A stretch of 64,000 nucleotides of DNA from Nemophila menziesii (Eukaryota; Streptophyta; Magnoliopsida; Boraginales; Hydrophyllaceae): assembly GCA_029959085.1 (NCBI GenBank), contig JARWIR010000061.1, forward strand, positions 806,001-870,000. Reading direction: 5' to 3'. The notes under the pieces were generated by a model, which ran no database searches, was not told where the DNA came from, and saw only the letters and a list, made by a program, of their open reading frames with translations. Numbering within the stretch: the stretch's first letter is position 1; each line of letters begins with the position of its first letter. Positions 48,080 through 60,384 of this stretch are shown in pieces. Both the position numbers and the translations under genes were made by a program.

Positions 48080-50164
48080 TATGCCCTAACCTTCTTACAA
48101 TTCCACACCATAACGCTATCCAGTAGACCCAACCACTTTGAGGGACTGGTTGCCGTCCCCAAGCTGTTTAGGAGATATATTTTCCATTACAGGCTTGGCC
48201 TGTGTACTCATCACCTCCCTCGAACTACTATCACTACTCGAGTCACCCCTAAGACGACCCTCAAATTCTTCACCATTACAAAAGTAGAGATTACATTGAT
48301 TGAAAAGGTCTTCATCATTCTCATAATCCATCTTGTTAATGATTCTATTCATCATACGTTGATTGGAATCATTAAATCTTGAGTAGAGTTACTGAACAAA
48401 GACCTGCAGGTCGCCAATTCTTCGTTCCATGGTGTCAAAATTATCATAGTTAAATTTTTGAAGTTTTTAGCGAGACCCGGAAATTGAAGACGTTTTTCTT
48501 TTGAGGTTCTTAGACCAAATAAATTTCTCTTTCGAGGGAAAATCCTACTTCTAGGATTAGCATACCTCCTTTACTCAAAATCATTAACTTGCCCTTCGTG
48601 TCGGCTTGCATCAACAGATGAGTTAAAAGATTCTTCTTCGGGCTCGAAGGTTACATTTTCAAAATCCGCAACATTGACAAATTTTTTTCCCTTTAGTGTC
48701 AATCCCTTTTAATCATTTTTTTGTCTTCAGCAGTTGACATTTTTCCATCATCACCACATTCTCCTCCACCCCGCCTAAGCACATATAAAATATTAATCAT
48801 ATGGTTGTTCGTCAAAATAACATACCTCTTATCCTTGAGTTACGCCGATTCCAATACTAAGTAAGAAGATTCCACGACAACCTCATTCTCGATTCCCGAC
48901 ATAAATTTCCTTTACATAACGTCGATGTCTACTTCCCTGACATTGATAACATCGGTGAGAGTTTCATTATTAACGATGATGCTCGTTCCAATGTCGCCGA
49001 GTTCTTGGCGAAAAATGTTAAAAAGACTAATGAATTTTTTCTTTGCAATCTCTACGGGCCCATCTTGGTTCCTTAGATGATTAAACATGACTTCCAACAA
49101 TTCAGAATTTTCTCTTTTTCGTTATGAAGATTCACTTTTGATTTTTTATTACTCGCATCTTTGTTATCATCATTAGTGTTGTTTGTGTTAGCAATAAAAT
49201 ATTTGAATTGTAAGTTATTAAGAGAACAAGCGTTACCTCCATAAAAATGGGAGTCATCATCATCTTCGTGATCCCCATCGAAACGGAAAAATAGGAAGAA
49301 TCTGATGATCTCGTCGAAGTTACCCCGCCTGTCCCACATCCTGATCACACGAACCATAGAATCCTCACATATCATAAATGTGTCTTTATTCTATTTGAGA
49401 AACCAAAAGGCATCATCGTTCCAACAAGGTTTAACCAAAGGGATTTAGCAGCTATTCTTATTATGGCCTAGATGGCCACCGTTAAAACAGAAGAGACCAA
49501 TCCCTTCGTAGATAAATGAGACCCACGCCTTACCATCGAGTTTCTCAATGAAGAAACATGTTTTCAAGGGTTCTTGAGTATTAAAAAATTCACCCTGAAG
49601 CAGATGAATCGATCTTTGAAAGTTATCATATATAGTTTTCGAAGGCTCCCACGGCGTCAATTTTATTTTGAAGGCCAAGAAGGCCGTAAATACTGACCCA
49701 AGAGGAGGAAGTAATAAGATCAAGTTCTTCAAGCTTTTCACTGTTGTCCCACTTAATAATGAGCACATGCAACCCTTGAATGAGCTATGGTCGGATAAAC
49801 CAAATACAATCGTCATTTTCTTCGCGTTATAGGATGATTTTGAATGTATTGTGTCTACTTCTTCGAATAAAATCTTACCTTTTATCCTCCATGTTTCTAA
49901 AACAATTTTCTCAAAAAGTGCAAAAGCTATAATTCTATCAGAGATAACACGGGTTGCAAAGGCAAACTCATCTTGGTTTTGTTTAGCAGAAGAAGTTTTT
50001 ATAGAGAGTGAAAGGATTTCTATTTTCCTAAGGTTATCATTAGTAACTTTTGCAAGTGGTAGGAAGTGATTGTTAACAGTAGCCATAGTGATTGAAAGAA
50101 AAGAGTTATATGAAATAGTAAGTTGAATGTGATGATTTTTTAACAAATGAATGATGATATACAT
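48080..50164 (-). pseudogene. LINE 1 ORF1
   Basis: ORF 50164-49445 (239 codons) has an N-terminal domain in the position of DUF4283 and ends FIEKLDGKAWVSFIYEGIG followed by CFNGGHLGHNKNSC. This has the spacing of a CCHC knuckle, but the second Cys is Gly. Asn- and Asp-rich fragments follow at 49375-49073 and 49100-48912, and a Ser-rich tail at 48355-48116. Stops are present between them. Confidence 0.65.
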
Positions 50165-50215
50165 ATAAGGCCAAGAAGAGTATGAGAGATCAGAAGCGTG
50201 ATTGAGTAAGCTAAC

Positions 50216-51588
50216 TAATGTCTCCCTATTTAAAATAATCTAGGGTGGAGACATCATTATAGGTGTATTTTATTAATTAAGTATAGATTTTTATCCATTA
50301 TGGAATATAATTAGATGCTAAATCAATTCTAAGAATATAAGGAAAGAAGAAATGGAAGGAATCGAGAGATAAAAGGGAGTAGAGATAAAATAGGAAAGGA
50401 AAAGCTGTCAAGTAAATATGAAATTCTCCAGTTACGCCCACTAAAGTGAAGATAACTTCAAATCGGCTTTAAATTTAGATGAGTCTTTGAAGGGTTACAT
50501 AGATGTTTTTGCATCGGTCGTTTCGATATCTCGTGGGCAAAAATCGGACCAATAAAGAAGGAGATATGATAAAAAATGTGAGTACTGTTTATCCTCTACG
50601 TTATTTTAGGAAACGAATTTGAATTGGAAAAGGATTCCAATTACTTTCCTCCCACTCAAGATTTTGACCTATGGTCTTCTTAACACCTATAAATACACCC
50701 TCTTATCATTGTAAACAAATTCTTGCTCAATTATTAGTCCTTAGTTTCAAGAAATATTTCAAGAGAATCAAGTTGACAGTATGTATCTTTATTCTAGTTT
50801 ATTTCTTTTCAGCATGAACAAAATTTCCCATAGCTTGGGTTTTTCATATGTATAATCTTTGAATTCTATTTTCTTTTATCTAAGTTTGTTTGGAAATAAA
50901 CTTTTAAATTGATTTTAGCTTCTTAACCTTTATATTTGTTTTATTGACCGTAGTTCTTGTTAGTGCACGAGTATAGACTACCCCATTAATAGCAGTTGGA
51001 TGGTCACCCGGAAGGGGTGTCTAATTGTTGAAACACCACATAAAAGTCTAATGTGCAGCAGTGATCCATAAGGGCTTTCCTAACTAGATAGTCATTAGGT
51101 TTTGAGATTTAACCATCGATCATTGCGCAGGGTCTCCTTAGCCTAGTCCCTTGGTAATTGTTAGGTCGCCACTTAAGTCTACCCAGAAGGGGGTTAGGAA
51201 GAGTATATAATCCTGGCTACTTACTTTAAGATCTTTAATCACCCTTATTAACTAGTAGAAGAAATAGAAGGATGAGTGCATACAATCGAACCTAAGCTAT
51301 AATTCTCATCTCATTCTTACATCCTTTATTTTATTGTCTTGCCTTTAGTTTAATCATTATTCTCCTCTATTATTAATATTTACTTTCTTGTCTTTTAATT
51401 CATTGATCTAAGTCTTACTACTCTTTCTTTTAATCCATTCGTATAACACACTAAGTCCCTGAGAACGAATCTAACTTATCATCAAAACTTGCATACGACC
51501 TGTAATACTAGCAGTGAGCAACGTGATTGGTATGGTGATTAGTTGTCGCATTTTGATTTATTATTTTATCACACCCTACTAGCCACCA
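50216..51588 (+). repeat. Copy 2 5' LTR
   Basis: A TATAAATA box lies at 50688-50695. It ends CACACCCTACTAGCCACCA. The following primer site (51591-51615) is badly decayed (GTTTCGCGCAACTGCC instead of TTTTGGCGCCGCTGCC). Confidence 0.85.
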
Positions 51589-51689
51589 AGTGTTTCGCGC
51601 AACTGCCAAGGACTTTTGTCTCGTTAGCGTGTGGGTATAATTTTTAGTGTAGTAGTTTTTAGTTATTTTTTCATATTTACGCTTTCTTT

Positions 51690-54545
51690 TTGTTTTTGTC
51701 TCTTTCAGGTTCTAATGTATGCTCGAGTCTCCCGAGAGTGTTTTCACAGCTTATAAAAAAACTCTTAAGAGAAGAGAGGGAACAAAGAAAATCCCTATCT
51801 AATCAAGAGGGGTTTCCAATTCTCTCGGAGGATAATCTTAATATTAATGATAATCAACGTCAAGTTCCAATTCCTCCGGTAGTACCTATTCCTCAAGCAC
51901 CACCACCAGGAGATAACAGAAATCATCAACGTCAAAAACAATATCTCCTAATCTTGGGAGCACCTTTACGAGTTCAACCATTTGGTTATCGTCCTCCATT
52001 GATCCAGAACATAAAGTTCAGGCCCAGTCCTGGTATGCTTAGCCAATTCTCAAGTTATGGACACTATAGTAGTGCAGCAGTTCAAAATACAGTAAGAGCG
52101 ATTCATAAGAATATGCAGATTTGTGATACCTATATTACTCCTGACATTACACGCGAGAAACTGTATTATCATATGTTTACGTTCTTCTTGACCGGAAGTG
52201 TTGGTGATTGGCTAGATAGACAAACACAATTAACATTTGGGATGAACTACAAGTCGCATTCTTTAACCGTTCTTATCCAAAGAGTATGAGATTGAAAGAT
52301 CAAATGGAGCTTGCTAATTTTTGCCAAGAGAATGATAAATAAGTAGGAGACGTATGGACAAGGTTTCAACCGAAGTTAGCAAGATCTCCACTTCACGGGT
52401 ACATCCCATCTTTGAAGTTAGTTATGTTCTATCAAGGTATTAACGCAGAAAGTAGATTGAGGGTAGATAATCTTGGAAGAGTAGGATTCGTGTCCATGGA
52501 TCCTACAGAAGCTACAGAAGTTATGGAACGTATTATGAAAACATAAAGGAGTTGGCCAAGTTTGCGAGTTCCTATCAAAATACCAAAGGCGCGCTTCGAT
52601 TAAGTACAGAAACTGCTCAATCAGCTAAATTAACAGCATTAGAGAATCAAGTCAACGAGATAAAGCTTGAGATGCAACAAAAACGTTAAAATTTAGCTGC
52701 AACAAATGTAGTGCAAGAAGCATAAGGTTGTCCACAGTGTGAGGTACCAAATCAAACATAGGAAGAGTGTGAAGGAAATCCAACATCTGCATACTTCATA
52801 TCTAACCGAGGGAATTACCAATTTGGTAATAGAAATCAACCAAGTATGCAATATTCAAATCCATATGGGGCCGCAAATCATTGTAACTATCAAACTCGTC
52901 CCCAGAACAATACTTACCAACCAAGAGGTCAAGGTCCTTATCAAGGAAATCATAAATTTAATAGACCAACTCCTCCAAAACAACCAACCAATGATGCTTA
53001 TACCGATACTCTAGCTCAAAAGACTTTACCACAACATCATTCAGGGAAGAGATTACAAACTTTTATAGATCTAATTATAAACAATATTCAATCACATAAT
53101 GAGAAGTTCAGGGAACAAAAGGCCAGAATTCAGATCTTGGGCACACAAGTAAACCAGTTAAAGAAAGTTTTTACTAATATTGTGGAAGCAAGAGACTTGA
53201 AGGCCATTGAAGAAGGTGATGAAAATGTTGGATTCAAAGCTTGTAAGGCAATTTGCCTTTACCTAGAAAAGATAGAGAAAGTACCGCATGCTTCAAAAAT
53301 TGTCGTGGAAATTCTAGAAATTGAAGAAGTACCAACCAAGTTTCGCCCCGAAGACTCTGACTTTTCTGAAGAATCTGACTTTGTAGATCTTCAAGGACAT
53401 GCAAGAAGATATTAGATCGGTTATTAAGCTACAAGCTAGTAGAGCTAAAGAGAAAGAGGAAGAAGCCTCAAAAGAGCAGAAAGTAGAAGTTGCACCGGCT
53501 GTGCAAGAAGAGAGAGAAGAAGAGAAGGTGGGTTCGCTACCAATTATTTAAGCAATGTAACCATCTATTCCAAAGACAAATTAAAAGGTTGACATTGAAC
53601 TCGAGACATTTGTAGAGGCATATAGTCCTGAAAATATTATTGCCCAGATGCTTGAGATTGCGAAGAAAGGGCTTGCACCGCAACAAGTATTCCCGCAAGT
53701 TATTCTAGAGAAAGAAGCGAGTGTAGAAGCCAGAAAAGAGATTGTGGCTCATACTGAGAGAGTCTGGAGAAGAGTTGAAAATGAGTTACCACTTAAGCTC
53801 AAGGATCCAGGAAGCTTTTATATTCCTATTCAAATCAGTGGTATGCTCAAGGTGAAAGCCATGTGTGATTTGGGTTCGAGTGTGAATCTTATGCCCAAGT
53901 CCGTGTTCGATAGGCTTGGACTCAAGAAGGAGGAAAAATCTCCCACAAATTTACAATTTGCGGATAGCTCAATGACAAAGACATAGGGAACAGTGGAGGA
54001 CATTCATGTCCAAACATGTAATATCACCATTTCTACTGACTTTGTTATTCTTGATGATGATGCAGATAAGAAGGTTCCAATTATACTTGGAAGGCCGTTC
54101 TTGGCCACAAGTCAAAGTATCATCAATTTCCAGGAAGAAACAGTACCCTCTGTGCTAAAAATGTATCCGAGACATTCTATGTCTGGGGTAAGAAACCAAG
54201 GAAGTTAGATCTCATAATTCTCGTCATACACACGGTTGCACATTATAGAGTCTCGAAAGAGATCCACGCAAATCCTGTGGATAATAGACCAATGAGTGAG
54301 TTTAGGGTTGTCCATGAAGTTGTATGGAAGCCTGCAAACTAGAAAATAGGCCACGAAATCACAAAGATTCGTGGATAGGACCATTCATAGTCACAGAATT
54401 TGTTTCATCTAAAGTGATAGAAATAAGGCCCAAGAGGGGGTATCAAACAGAGATTAGTAGACGTTCACAAACTTGCTCGTTGTTGGGGGAGTCCATATAC
54501 GGAAATCCTGATAGAGGTAAGGTGTCTAACTTAGAAAGACGTTAA
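51690..54545 (+). pseudogene. Copy 2 gag-protease-integrase tail polyprotein, broken
   Basis: Parts match copy 3 in order: proline-rich N-terminus, gag core (GYRPPLIQNIKFRPSPGMLS, ICDTYITPDITREKLYYHMF), decayed zinc knuckle near 52730, Asn/Gln-rich linker, glutamate-rich region (53200-53530), protease (ELPLKLKDPGSFYIPIQ, then MCDLGSSVNLMPKSVFDRLG with the DLGSS active site, VPIILGRPFLATSQSI) and the tail (HKDSWIGPFIVTEFVSSKVI). Several stops and frameshifts. The protease active-site motif is more canonical here (DLGSS) than in copy 3 (DVGSG). No reverse transcriptase or integrase core lies between protease and tail. Confidence 0.85.
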
Positions 54546-54719
54546 ACAAAAGTGTTGTACGGGAGAAGACCCGAAATTTTTAGGTTTTTATGTTTTAGAT
54601 TCATGTTTAGATTAGTTGTTTTTAGTAGATATTGCAGTAATGAGAAAGGTATTAGTTTTTTTGATGTGCAGATACTTAAGAAATCGAGTTAGGGAGAAAA
54701 AGCGTGAAAAATTGGCAAA

Positions 54720-55125
54720 AACCATAATGTACATGCGGTACACAACACCCCAAAAAGCGTCACAATGGTTGGAGAAATAAGGTTCAATGCCTAAGCTAAG
54801 GTGTCAATCAAATTTTTCATGTGGTATACCCCACGAGTGCTTGGGTGTACCGCACGAAAAAAAATAGTAACATGGTCAAAGAAAACGGTAAAGCGCAAAC
54901 AGACCGTATCGTCACTTGCGCCAGAACGTGACGACGGTCCCGAACAGAACTTCCATGCAATCCACCGCAGGGCCAGTCTGGTGCACCGCATGACAAGAAA
55001 CCGTGACAACAATCAGGGTCCTAAACAGTTTCGTCAAGACCGTGGCACGGGAACCAACATAAGATACCTGCGGTACACCGCACCTCACCCGCGGTGCACC
55101 GCATGGCGCCGCCATAACAAGTTAT
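54720..55125. repeat. GC-rich palindromic block (copy 2)
   Basis: Repeated CGGTACACCGCAC and CGCGGTGCACCGCATG palindromes and ACCGTGGCACGGG, between the polyprotein and ORF2 start. Same position as the blocks in copies 1 and 3, different sequence. Confidence 0.7.
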
Positions 55126-55570
55126 AAAAGGGTTTGAAGAGAAGGTTAGTTCATAGTTACGAAAATCAAACCTTAAGCCTCTCCTTCTTCCCAAAAGCTC
55201 TCCCAACTCCATTAAAGCTTCTACAAACCTTCACCCTACATCAAAACACTACCCAATCACCATAAATTAACTTTCAATTCCTTTCCTACATAATTATAAA
55301 GAAGATTCAACCACCCAAATCAAATCAAAACACCTAAAATCCAAGAATCAAAACCCAAAATTTCCAAATCTTATCAACCAATTTCTTAAACCCATACCAA
55401 TCAAGCAAGATTTCATCCTACCCACATAAAGATTCATCATCCTTACACCTTTCTTAACCCAAACAACACTTTTTCAACCCAATTTCAAGGGGTCAAAATT
55501 TCAAGAGTGTTCAAAGCATTGAGTTGGAGGTCAATTGAGATGACGAAAAGAATAGAAACATTATCTACTG

Positions 55571-57107
55571 TGATGTCTCCTCATTTGTGATAGATTAATG
55601 TTAGGATGAGACATCATTTTAAGTGATTTAGAAGTCAATAATGTCGATTTTCTTGAGTTTTAGTGCACTTTCCTATTTTGTGTCTTGATTTGTAGAATTA
55701 TTGTTTTTAGAGCATATTGGGTTTAATTGTTTATTTAGTGTGTAGCTTTAAAGATAATTATGGAGCTTAATTAGAGTCCAAGTCAAAGACAACAACTTAT
55801 GGAAGGAGATATGCATGGAAATTGGAGATAAAGGAAAGAATTGCTAAAAAGGTGGAAAAGGAAAAGCTGCCTAAATCTGGGATTCTGCATACACGTCCAA
55901 AGATAGGCGTTTTTACCTAAGAAAGAGGCCGATTTTGGTGAATTACTTCAAAAGGGTCTAGATAATTCTGTTGTGATTCTTTTGGTATCTTGTGGAGCAA
56001 AATCGGACCAATAACGAAGAAGATACACTCAAAACAGCGCAGCAGTGTTTATCTTTATTTCCATACGAATTTGAGTTGGGCTAGAAGTACATTACCTTAA
56101 CTCTTCCTCAAGAAAACGAATTAGGTCTTCTAAACACCTATAAATACACCCTTATATCACTTGTAAATCATCCTTGCCTCATAGTAATTAGTTCTTAAGG
56201 TTTTATTCTTCCAGTTTATTGTAGAGAGCAAGATGATGTCTTTTGTAATTTCTTTTAGTTTATTTCCTTCAGGTATGAACTAAACTTCCCATAGCTTGGG
56301 TTTTGCATATGTATAATCTATGAATTCTAATTCTTCTATCTAAGTTTCTTTGGGAATTACATGTTTTAATTTGATATTAGCTTCTTACTTTATATTTGTT
56401 TATGTGTTTTGATTTAATGTCTTTCCTAGAATTGATCACTTTAGGATTGTTTTAAGAGTAGTTAGATGGTCTCCTTGACAGGGTGTTTAACTATTGAACC
56501 ACCACATAATGTCTAGTGTCGATAGCAGTTCTGACAAAACATACTTCTAACTAGATATTCATTAGGGTTTGTTTTAAACACCGTATCACCAAGATTGCAG
56601 TATTTGCTTAGGGCCTTAGTGGCGTTTGATAACCCTATTTGAAATCACTTCTTGGTTGTGACGTAGCCCCCTTAGTCGCTCTCAAGGTCTAAGCTTGGGG
56701 AATTTAGAATCCTGACTAAGTATTACCAAGAGCTAATATTCTCCCTTATTAACTAGATTTATAGATAGAATTAGAAGGATTAGTTCATACTAGCAAAACC
56801 TAAGCTATACTTCTCATCTCATATTCTTAATCTTTTACTTTATTGTCTTTATTTTCCTAGTTTTAATTAGTTTAATTGTTAATCTCGAATTCTTACTTGC
56901 TTATTTTCTGTCCTTTAATTATTTACTTTTACTCGTCATTATTTCCTACGTGTTTAACACACTTAAGTCCCTGAGAACGAACTCTACTTATCATTAAAAC
57001 TTGCATACGTCCTGTAATACTTGCAGTACTGTGCCTGTCTAGGGTGAGAGTGCATAGTTTTCCATACTTAAATTGATCTTATTTTTATCACACCCTAGGC
57101 GACACCA
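55571..57107 (+). repeat. Copy 3 5' LTR
   Basis: TGATGTCTCC to GACACCA. TATAAATA lies at 56139-56146, giving about 0.57 kb of U3 and about 0.95 kb of R-U5. It belongs to the LTR subgroup ending CACCCTAGGCGACACCA. Confidence 0.92.
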
Positions 57108-57111
57108 AGTT

Positions 57112-57131
57112 TTTGGCGCCGCTGCCGGGGA
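57112..57131 (+). promoter_or_regulatory. Primer binding site, tRNA-Asp type (copy 3)
   Basis: TTTGGCGCCGCTGCCGGGGA is complementary to the 3' end of plant tRNA-Asp, the primer type used by Athila-lineage elements. Confidence 0.88.
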
Positions 57132-57359
57132 CTTGTGTCTCGTTAGCGTGTGGGTTATCTATTTCGAGTTTTAGTTTTTAATTAGTTTTACTTTTCAGTT
57201 TTTAGTTTAGTTTTTATTTTTCCAGATTTATGCTTGGGTTTGTTTTAGTCTTTTTCAGGTTTCAAAGTGTTTAATTCTTGGCCTCCTTTATCGGAAAATG
57301 AGAGGAGCTTCAGACCTTACAACAAACGCGTTCGTGAGGAAAGAGCCTTGAGAAGAGTT

Positions 57360-60167
57360 ATGGCAACCCCACCAGTAGGAGGACAGCAATTACTAGGAGG
57401 TGATCCACCACTTGGAACACCTCTTGGTCAACAAGATCCACCACTTGGACCACCACTCGGTGGAGTGCAGAATAACCAACAAGGTGGACAACAACATGAG
57501 CCACCACTTGGTGGACTAGAAGGAGTGCAGCTACCAGCAGGAGGAGGTAATGGGAATAATCATAATAATCAACAGAACCGAGTTGAACAAGATTTGCCTG
57601 GCCTTAACATACCATTCCATGTTCAACCAATTGGTTACCGCCCTCCTGAGATTCCGAATATCAAATTTAGACCCGATCCGGGTATGCTTAGTCAATTTCA
57701 AAGTTTCAGACTCTATACTGGTACAGCTATTCAAGATCCGGTAAAAGCGATTCAGAAGTTCATGCAGATTTGTGATGCCTACATTACTCCTGGCATTACA
57801 CGCGAGCAACTGTATTGTCATATGTTTTCGTTTTTCTTGACCGGAAGAGCTAGCGATTGGCTAGAGAGACAACCACATGGAACCATTCACTCTTGGAGAG
57901 AACTTCAAGCCGCATTCTTTAACCGATTTTATCCGAAGAGCATGATACTTAAAGATCAAACCGAGCTTGCAAGATTTTGCCAAGAGGATGGAGAAACAGT
58001 GGGAGAAGCATGGACAAGGTTTCAACAAAAATTAACTAGATGTCCGCTCCATGGTTATACACCTGCTCTACAACTTGCTATGTTCTACGAAGGTCTTAAT
58101 GATAAAGGTAGAGAGAAGGTGGATAACATCGGAAAGGGTAATTTTGTGTCCATGAATCATAATGAAGCTTCTGAGGTGTTAGAGAATATTATGGAACAAG
58201 AAAGAAGTTGGCCTTCAACGCGAGCTTCTGCAGCAAAGACCCGAGGAACGCTTCGTTTAGATGCAGAAACTGCGAACTCAGCTCAAATATCCTCATTAGA
58301 AAATCAAATCAAGGAGATGAGAATCGCGATGGAGAAGAATTTAGCCGCTACAAAGGTAGTACAAGAAGCACAAGGTTGTCAACAATGTGGAGTTAACGAT
58401 CATGTATGGGAAGAGTGCGAAACAAATCCGCAATCTGTTTACTTCATCTCCAACCGATGGGGCAATCGCAACCATCCGGGCATGCAGTATTCAAATCCAC
58501 AAGGGGCCGCTAATCCTGGTCAATATCAACCGCGTCCCCAAAACAACTCTTACCAACAGAGAGGTCAGTACCAAAACCAATATCAGAATAGACCTGCTCC
58601 ACCACAACAACCTGCTCAAGACGCCTATACCGATTCATTAGAGCAGAAAGCTTTACCTCAGTATCCGCAAGAAGGATCTATGGACAATACACAGATAGTA
58701 CAAGCTCTAGACCGTTTGAACACAACTCTTAATGCTCAAGACGAAAAGGTTAGAGGACACGATGCCATACTTCAAATGCTAACTACTCAAGTAACACAGT
58801 TAAACAAAGTGTTAACAAGTGTTGTAGAACAAAAGGAAGTAAAGGCAATCGAAGGAGGTGAAGACAAGGATGAGTTCGAAGCCTGCAAGGCCATGTGTCT
58901 TGAGATTGAAGAAGAGAAAGAGGAAGCACCACATGCTGCCATTAGTGCCGTGGAAGTTCCCAGTATTGAAGAAGAACCAACCGAGTCTAGCCCCGTGGAA
59001 TCTGACTATTCTGAAGTTTGTGATCAAGAGAAAGACGAGTTCTTGGAGTTACTGAGGAAGGTGCAAGAGGAGATTCGATCGGTAGTGGAATACGCAGCTG
59101 AGTTGGCTAAAGAGAAAGAGGAAGAAGCCTCAAAGGAGGAATCGAAAGATGAAGTGGCACCTGCTGTGCTAGAAGAGAAAGAAGAAGAGAAGGTGGAATC
59201 GCCACCTGTTGTTCAACCAGTGTCATCAACTATTCCTGATACAATTCCTAAAGATGACACTGCTCTCAAGGCATTTGTAGAGGCGTACCAACCTGAAAAT
59301 ATCAACGCCCAAATGCTTGAGATTGCGAAAAGAGGACTTACACCGCAACAAGTTTATACGCAAGTTATTCCTGAGAAAAAGGCGAGTGTAGAGATCCCAA
59401 GAGAGAACCTGAGGGTTTCAAGAAGAAGTGAGAAAGAGCTACCATTAAAGCTTAAAGATCCGGGAAGTTTCAACCTTCCTATTCAATTACATGGTATGCT
59501 CAAGGTGAAAGCTATGTACGATGTGGGTTCTGGTGCGAATCTTATGCCTAAGTCCGTGTTCGAAAGACTTGGACTTCAGAAATCAGAGAAAACTCCAGTG
59601 AAGTTGCAGTTCGCTGACAACTCAATGAAGAGGACATGGGGAACAGTGGAGGACGTCTTAGTCCGTGCAGGTAATATCGCCATCCCTACTGACTTTGTTA
59701 TACTTGAGTTTGATGCAGATAAGCAGGTTCCGATTATACTTGGACGGCCCTTCATGGCCACAAGTCAAAGTGTGATCAACTTCCAAGATGGGACCATCAC
59801 CCTTCATCCTAAGAATGTATCCGAGACTTTCTATGTCTTGGGTAAGAAACCGAGGAAGTTGGATCCCACCGTGCCTATCATCCACAACCTTTCACATCAC
59901 AAAGTCCCTCCTGAGGAGATCCACTTAAAACCTGTGGATACTGAGCCAAACATTGAGTTTGGGATTGGCCATGAAGTCCTATGGAAAGCCCACAAACGCG
60001 AGAACAGGCCACGAAGTTTCAAAGACTCGTGGATGGGACCATTTATAGTCACTAAGGTTGTCTCAGCCAAGGTGATAGAAATTCGCCCCAAAACTGGGGT
60101 CAAGTGCAGATTAGTTGACGTTTATAGCCTTACTCGTTGTTGGGGAGGCTATATTCGCAAATCTTGA
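57360..60167 (+). CDS. Gag-protease-integrase-tail polyprotein, intact
   Basis: The start is the first ATG (57360). The frame is open from 57249, just after a TCTTTTTCAGGT acceptor-like sequence conserved in all three copies. Counting from 57267, the order is: repetitive Pro/Gly/Gln N-terminus (35-110); gag core (about 115-320: GYRPPEIPNIKFRPDPGMLS, FMQICDAYITPGITREQLYC, FFLTGRASDWLERQP, FYEGLNDKGREKVDNIG); zinc knuckle CQQCGVNDHVWEEC (CX2CX4HX4C, about 372-385); Asn/Gln linker; Glu/Lys-rich region (about 535-660); retropepsin-like protease with YDVGSGANLMPKSVFERLG (Asp about 752) and VPIILGRPFMATSQSVINF; tail with RPRSFKDSWMGPFIVTKVVS and LTRCWGG (about 900-966), resembling the GPF motif of integrase C-termini. 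No RT, RNase H or integrase core. It would assemble particles but needs enzymes from a partner element. Confidence 0.88.
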   Translation: MATPPVGGQQLLGGDPPLGTPLGQQDPPLGPPLGGVQNNQQGGQQHEPPLGGLEGVQLPAGGGNGNNHNNQQNRVEQDLPGLNIPFHVQPIGYRPPEIPNIKFRPDPGMLSQFQSFRLYTGTAIQDPVKAIQKFMQICDAYITPGITREQLYCHMFSFFLTGRASDWLERQPHGTIHSWRELQAAFFNRFYPKSMILKDQTELARFCQEDGETVGEAWTRFQQKLTRCPLHGYTPALQLAMFYEGLNDKGREKVDNIGKGNFVSMNHNEASEVLENIMEQERSWPSTRASAAKTRGTLRLDAETANSAQISSLENQIKEMRIAMEKNLAATKVVQEAQGCQQCGVNDHVWEECETNPQSVYFISNRWGNRNHPGMQYSNPQGAANPGQYQPRPQNNSYQQRGQYQNQYQNRPAPPQQPAQDAYTDSLEQKALPQYPQEGSMDNTQIVQALDRLNTTLNAQDEKVRGHDAILQMLTTQVTQLNKVLTSVVEQKEVKAIEGGEDKDEFEACKAMCLEIEEEKEEAPHAAISAVEVPSIEEEPTESSPVESDYSEVCDQEKDEFLELLRKVQEEIRSVVEYAAELAKEKEEEASKEESKDEVAPAVLEEKEEEKVESPPVVQPVSSTIPDTIPKDDTALKAFVEAYQPENINAQMLEIAKRGLTPQQVYTQVIPEKKASVEIPRENLRVSRRSEKELPLKLKDPGSFNLPIQLHGMLKVKAMYDVGSGANLMPKSVFERLGLQKSEKTPVKLQFADNSMKRTWGTVEDVLVRAGNIAIPTDFVILEFDADKQVPIILGRPFMATSQSVINFQDGTITLHPKNVSETFYVLGKKPRKLDPTVPIIHNLSHHKVPPEEIHLKPVDTEPNIEFGIGHEVLWKAHKRENRPRSFKDSWMGPFIVTKVVSAKVIEIRPKTGVKCRLVDVYSLTRCWGGYIRKS

Positions 60168-60384
60168 CAGAGGTAACACGTCTAACTTTGAAAGACGTAA
60201 AACAAAAGTGCTGTACGGGAGACAACCCGTAGTTTTTTATGTTTTCATGTCTTTTACGTTTTTAGTTTAGTTTATTTTAGTTGTTAATGCATATTTGAGG
60301 AAGGTATTAGTGTTTTTGATGTGTAGGAATCGGAGAAATCGAGTTAGGGAACGCGAGGAAAAAATTTTGGAGCAAGGGAATGCA

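Larger units (their letters stand above)
37205..50164 (-). mobile_element. L1-type LINE 1, old, twice interrupted
   Basis: Read from 50164 leftward, the parts are in LINE order: ORF1 with a decayed zinc knuckle, endonuclease, RT, zinc-binding RVT domain and RNase H. Two later insertions split the RT: LINE 2 (41035-46414) and a solo LTR (39184-40748). All parts carry stops and frameshifts. The right end lies next to the LTR of retroelement copy 2. Confidence 0.85.
50216..55570 (+). mobile_element. Non-autonomous LTR retroelement, copy 2 (truncated by copy 3)
   Basis: The 5' LTR starts TAATGTCTCCC at 50216 and ends at 51588. Gag-pro pseudogene, palindromic block and the very start of ORF2 follow. 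At 55571 the element is interrupted by copy 3, so the rest lies beyond the window. The alignment at the break is clear: 55500-55570 matches 23588-23650 of copy 1. Confidence 0.85.

Noticed and set aside
54791..55212. Short ORFs on both strands in the copy 2 palindromic block
   Set aside because: Same reason as in copy 3, and not conserved between copies.
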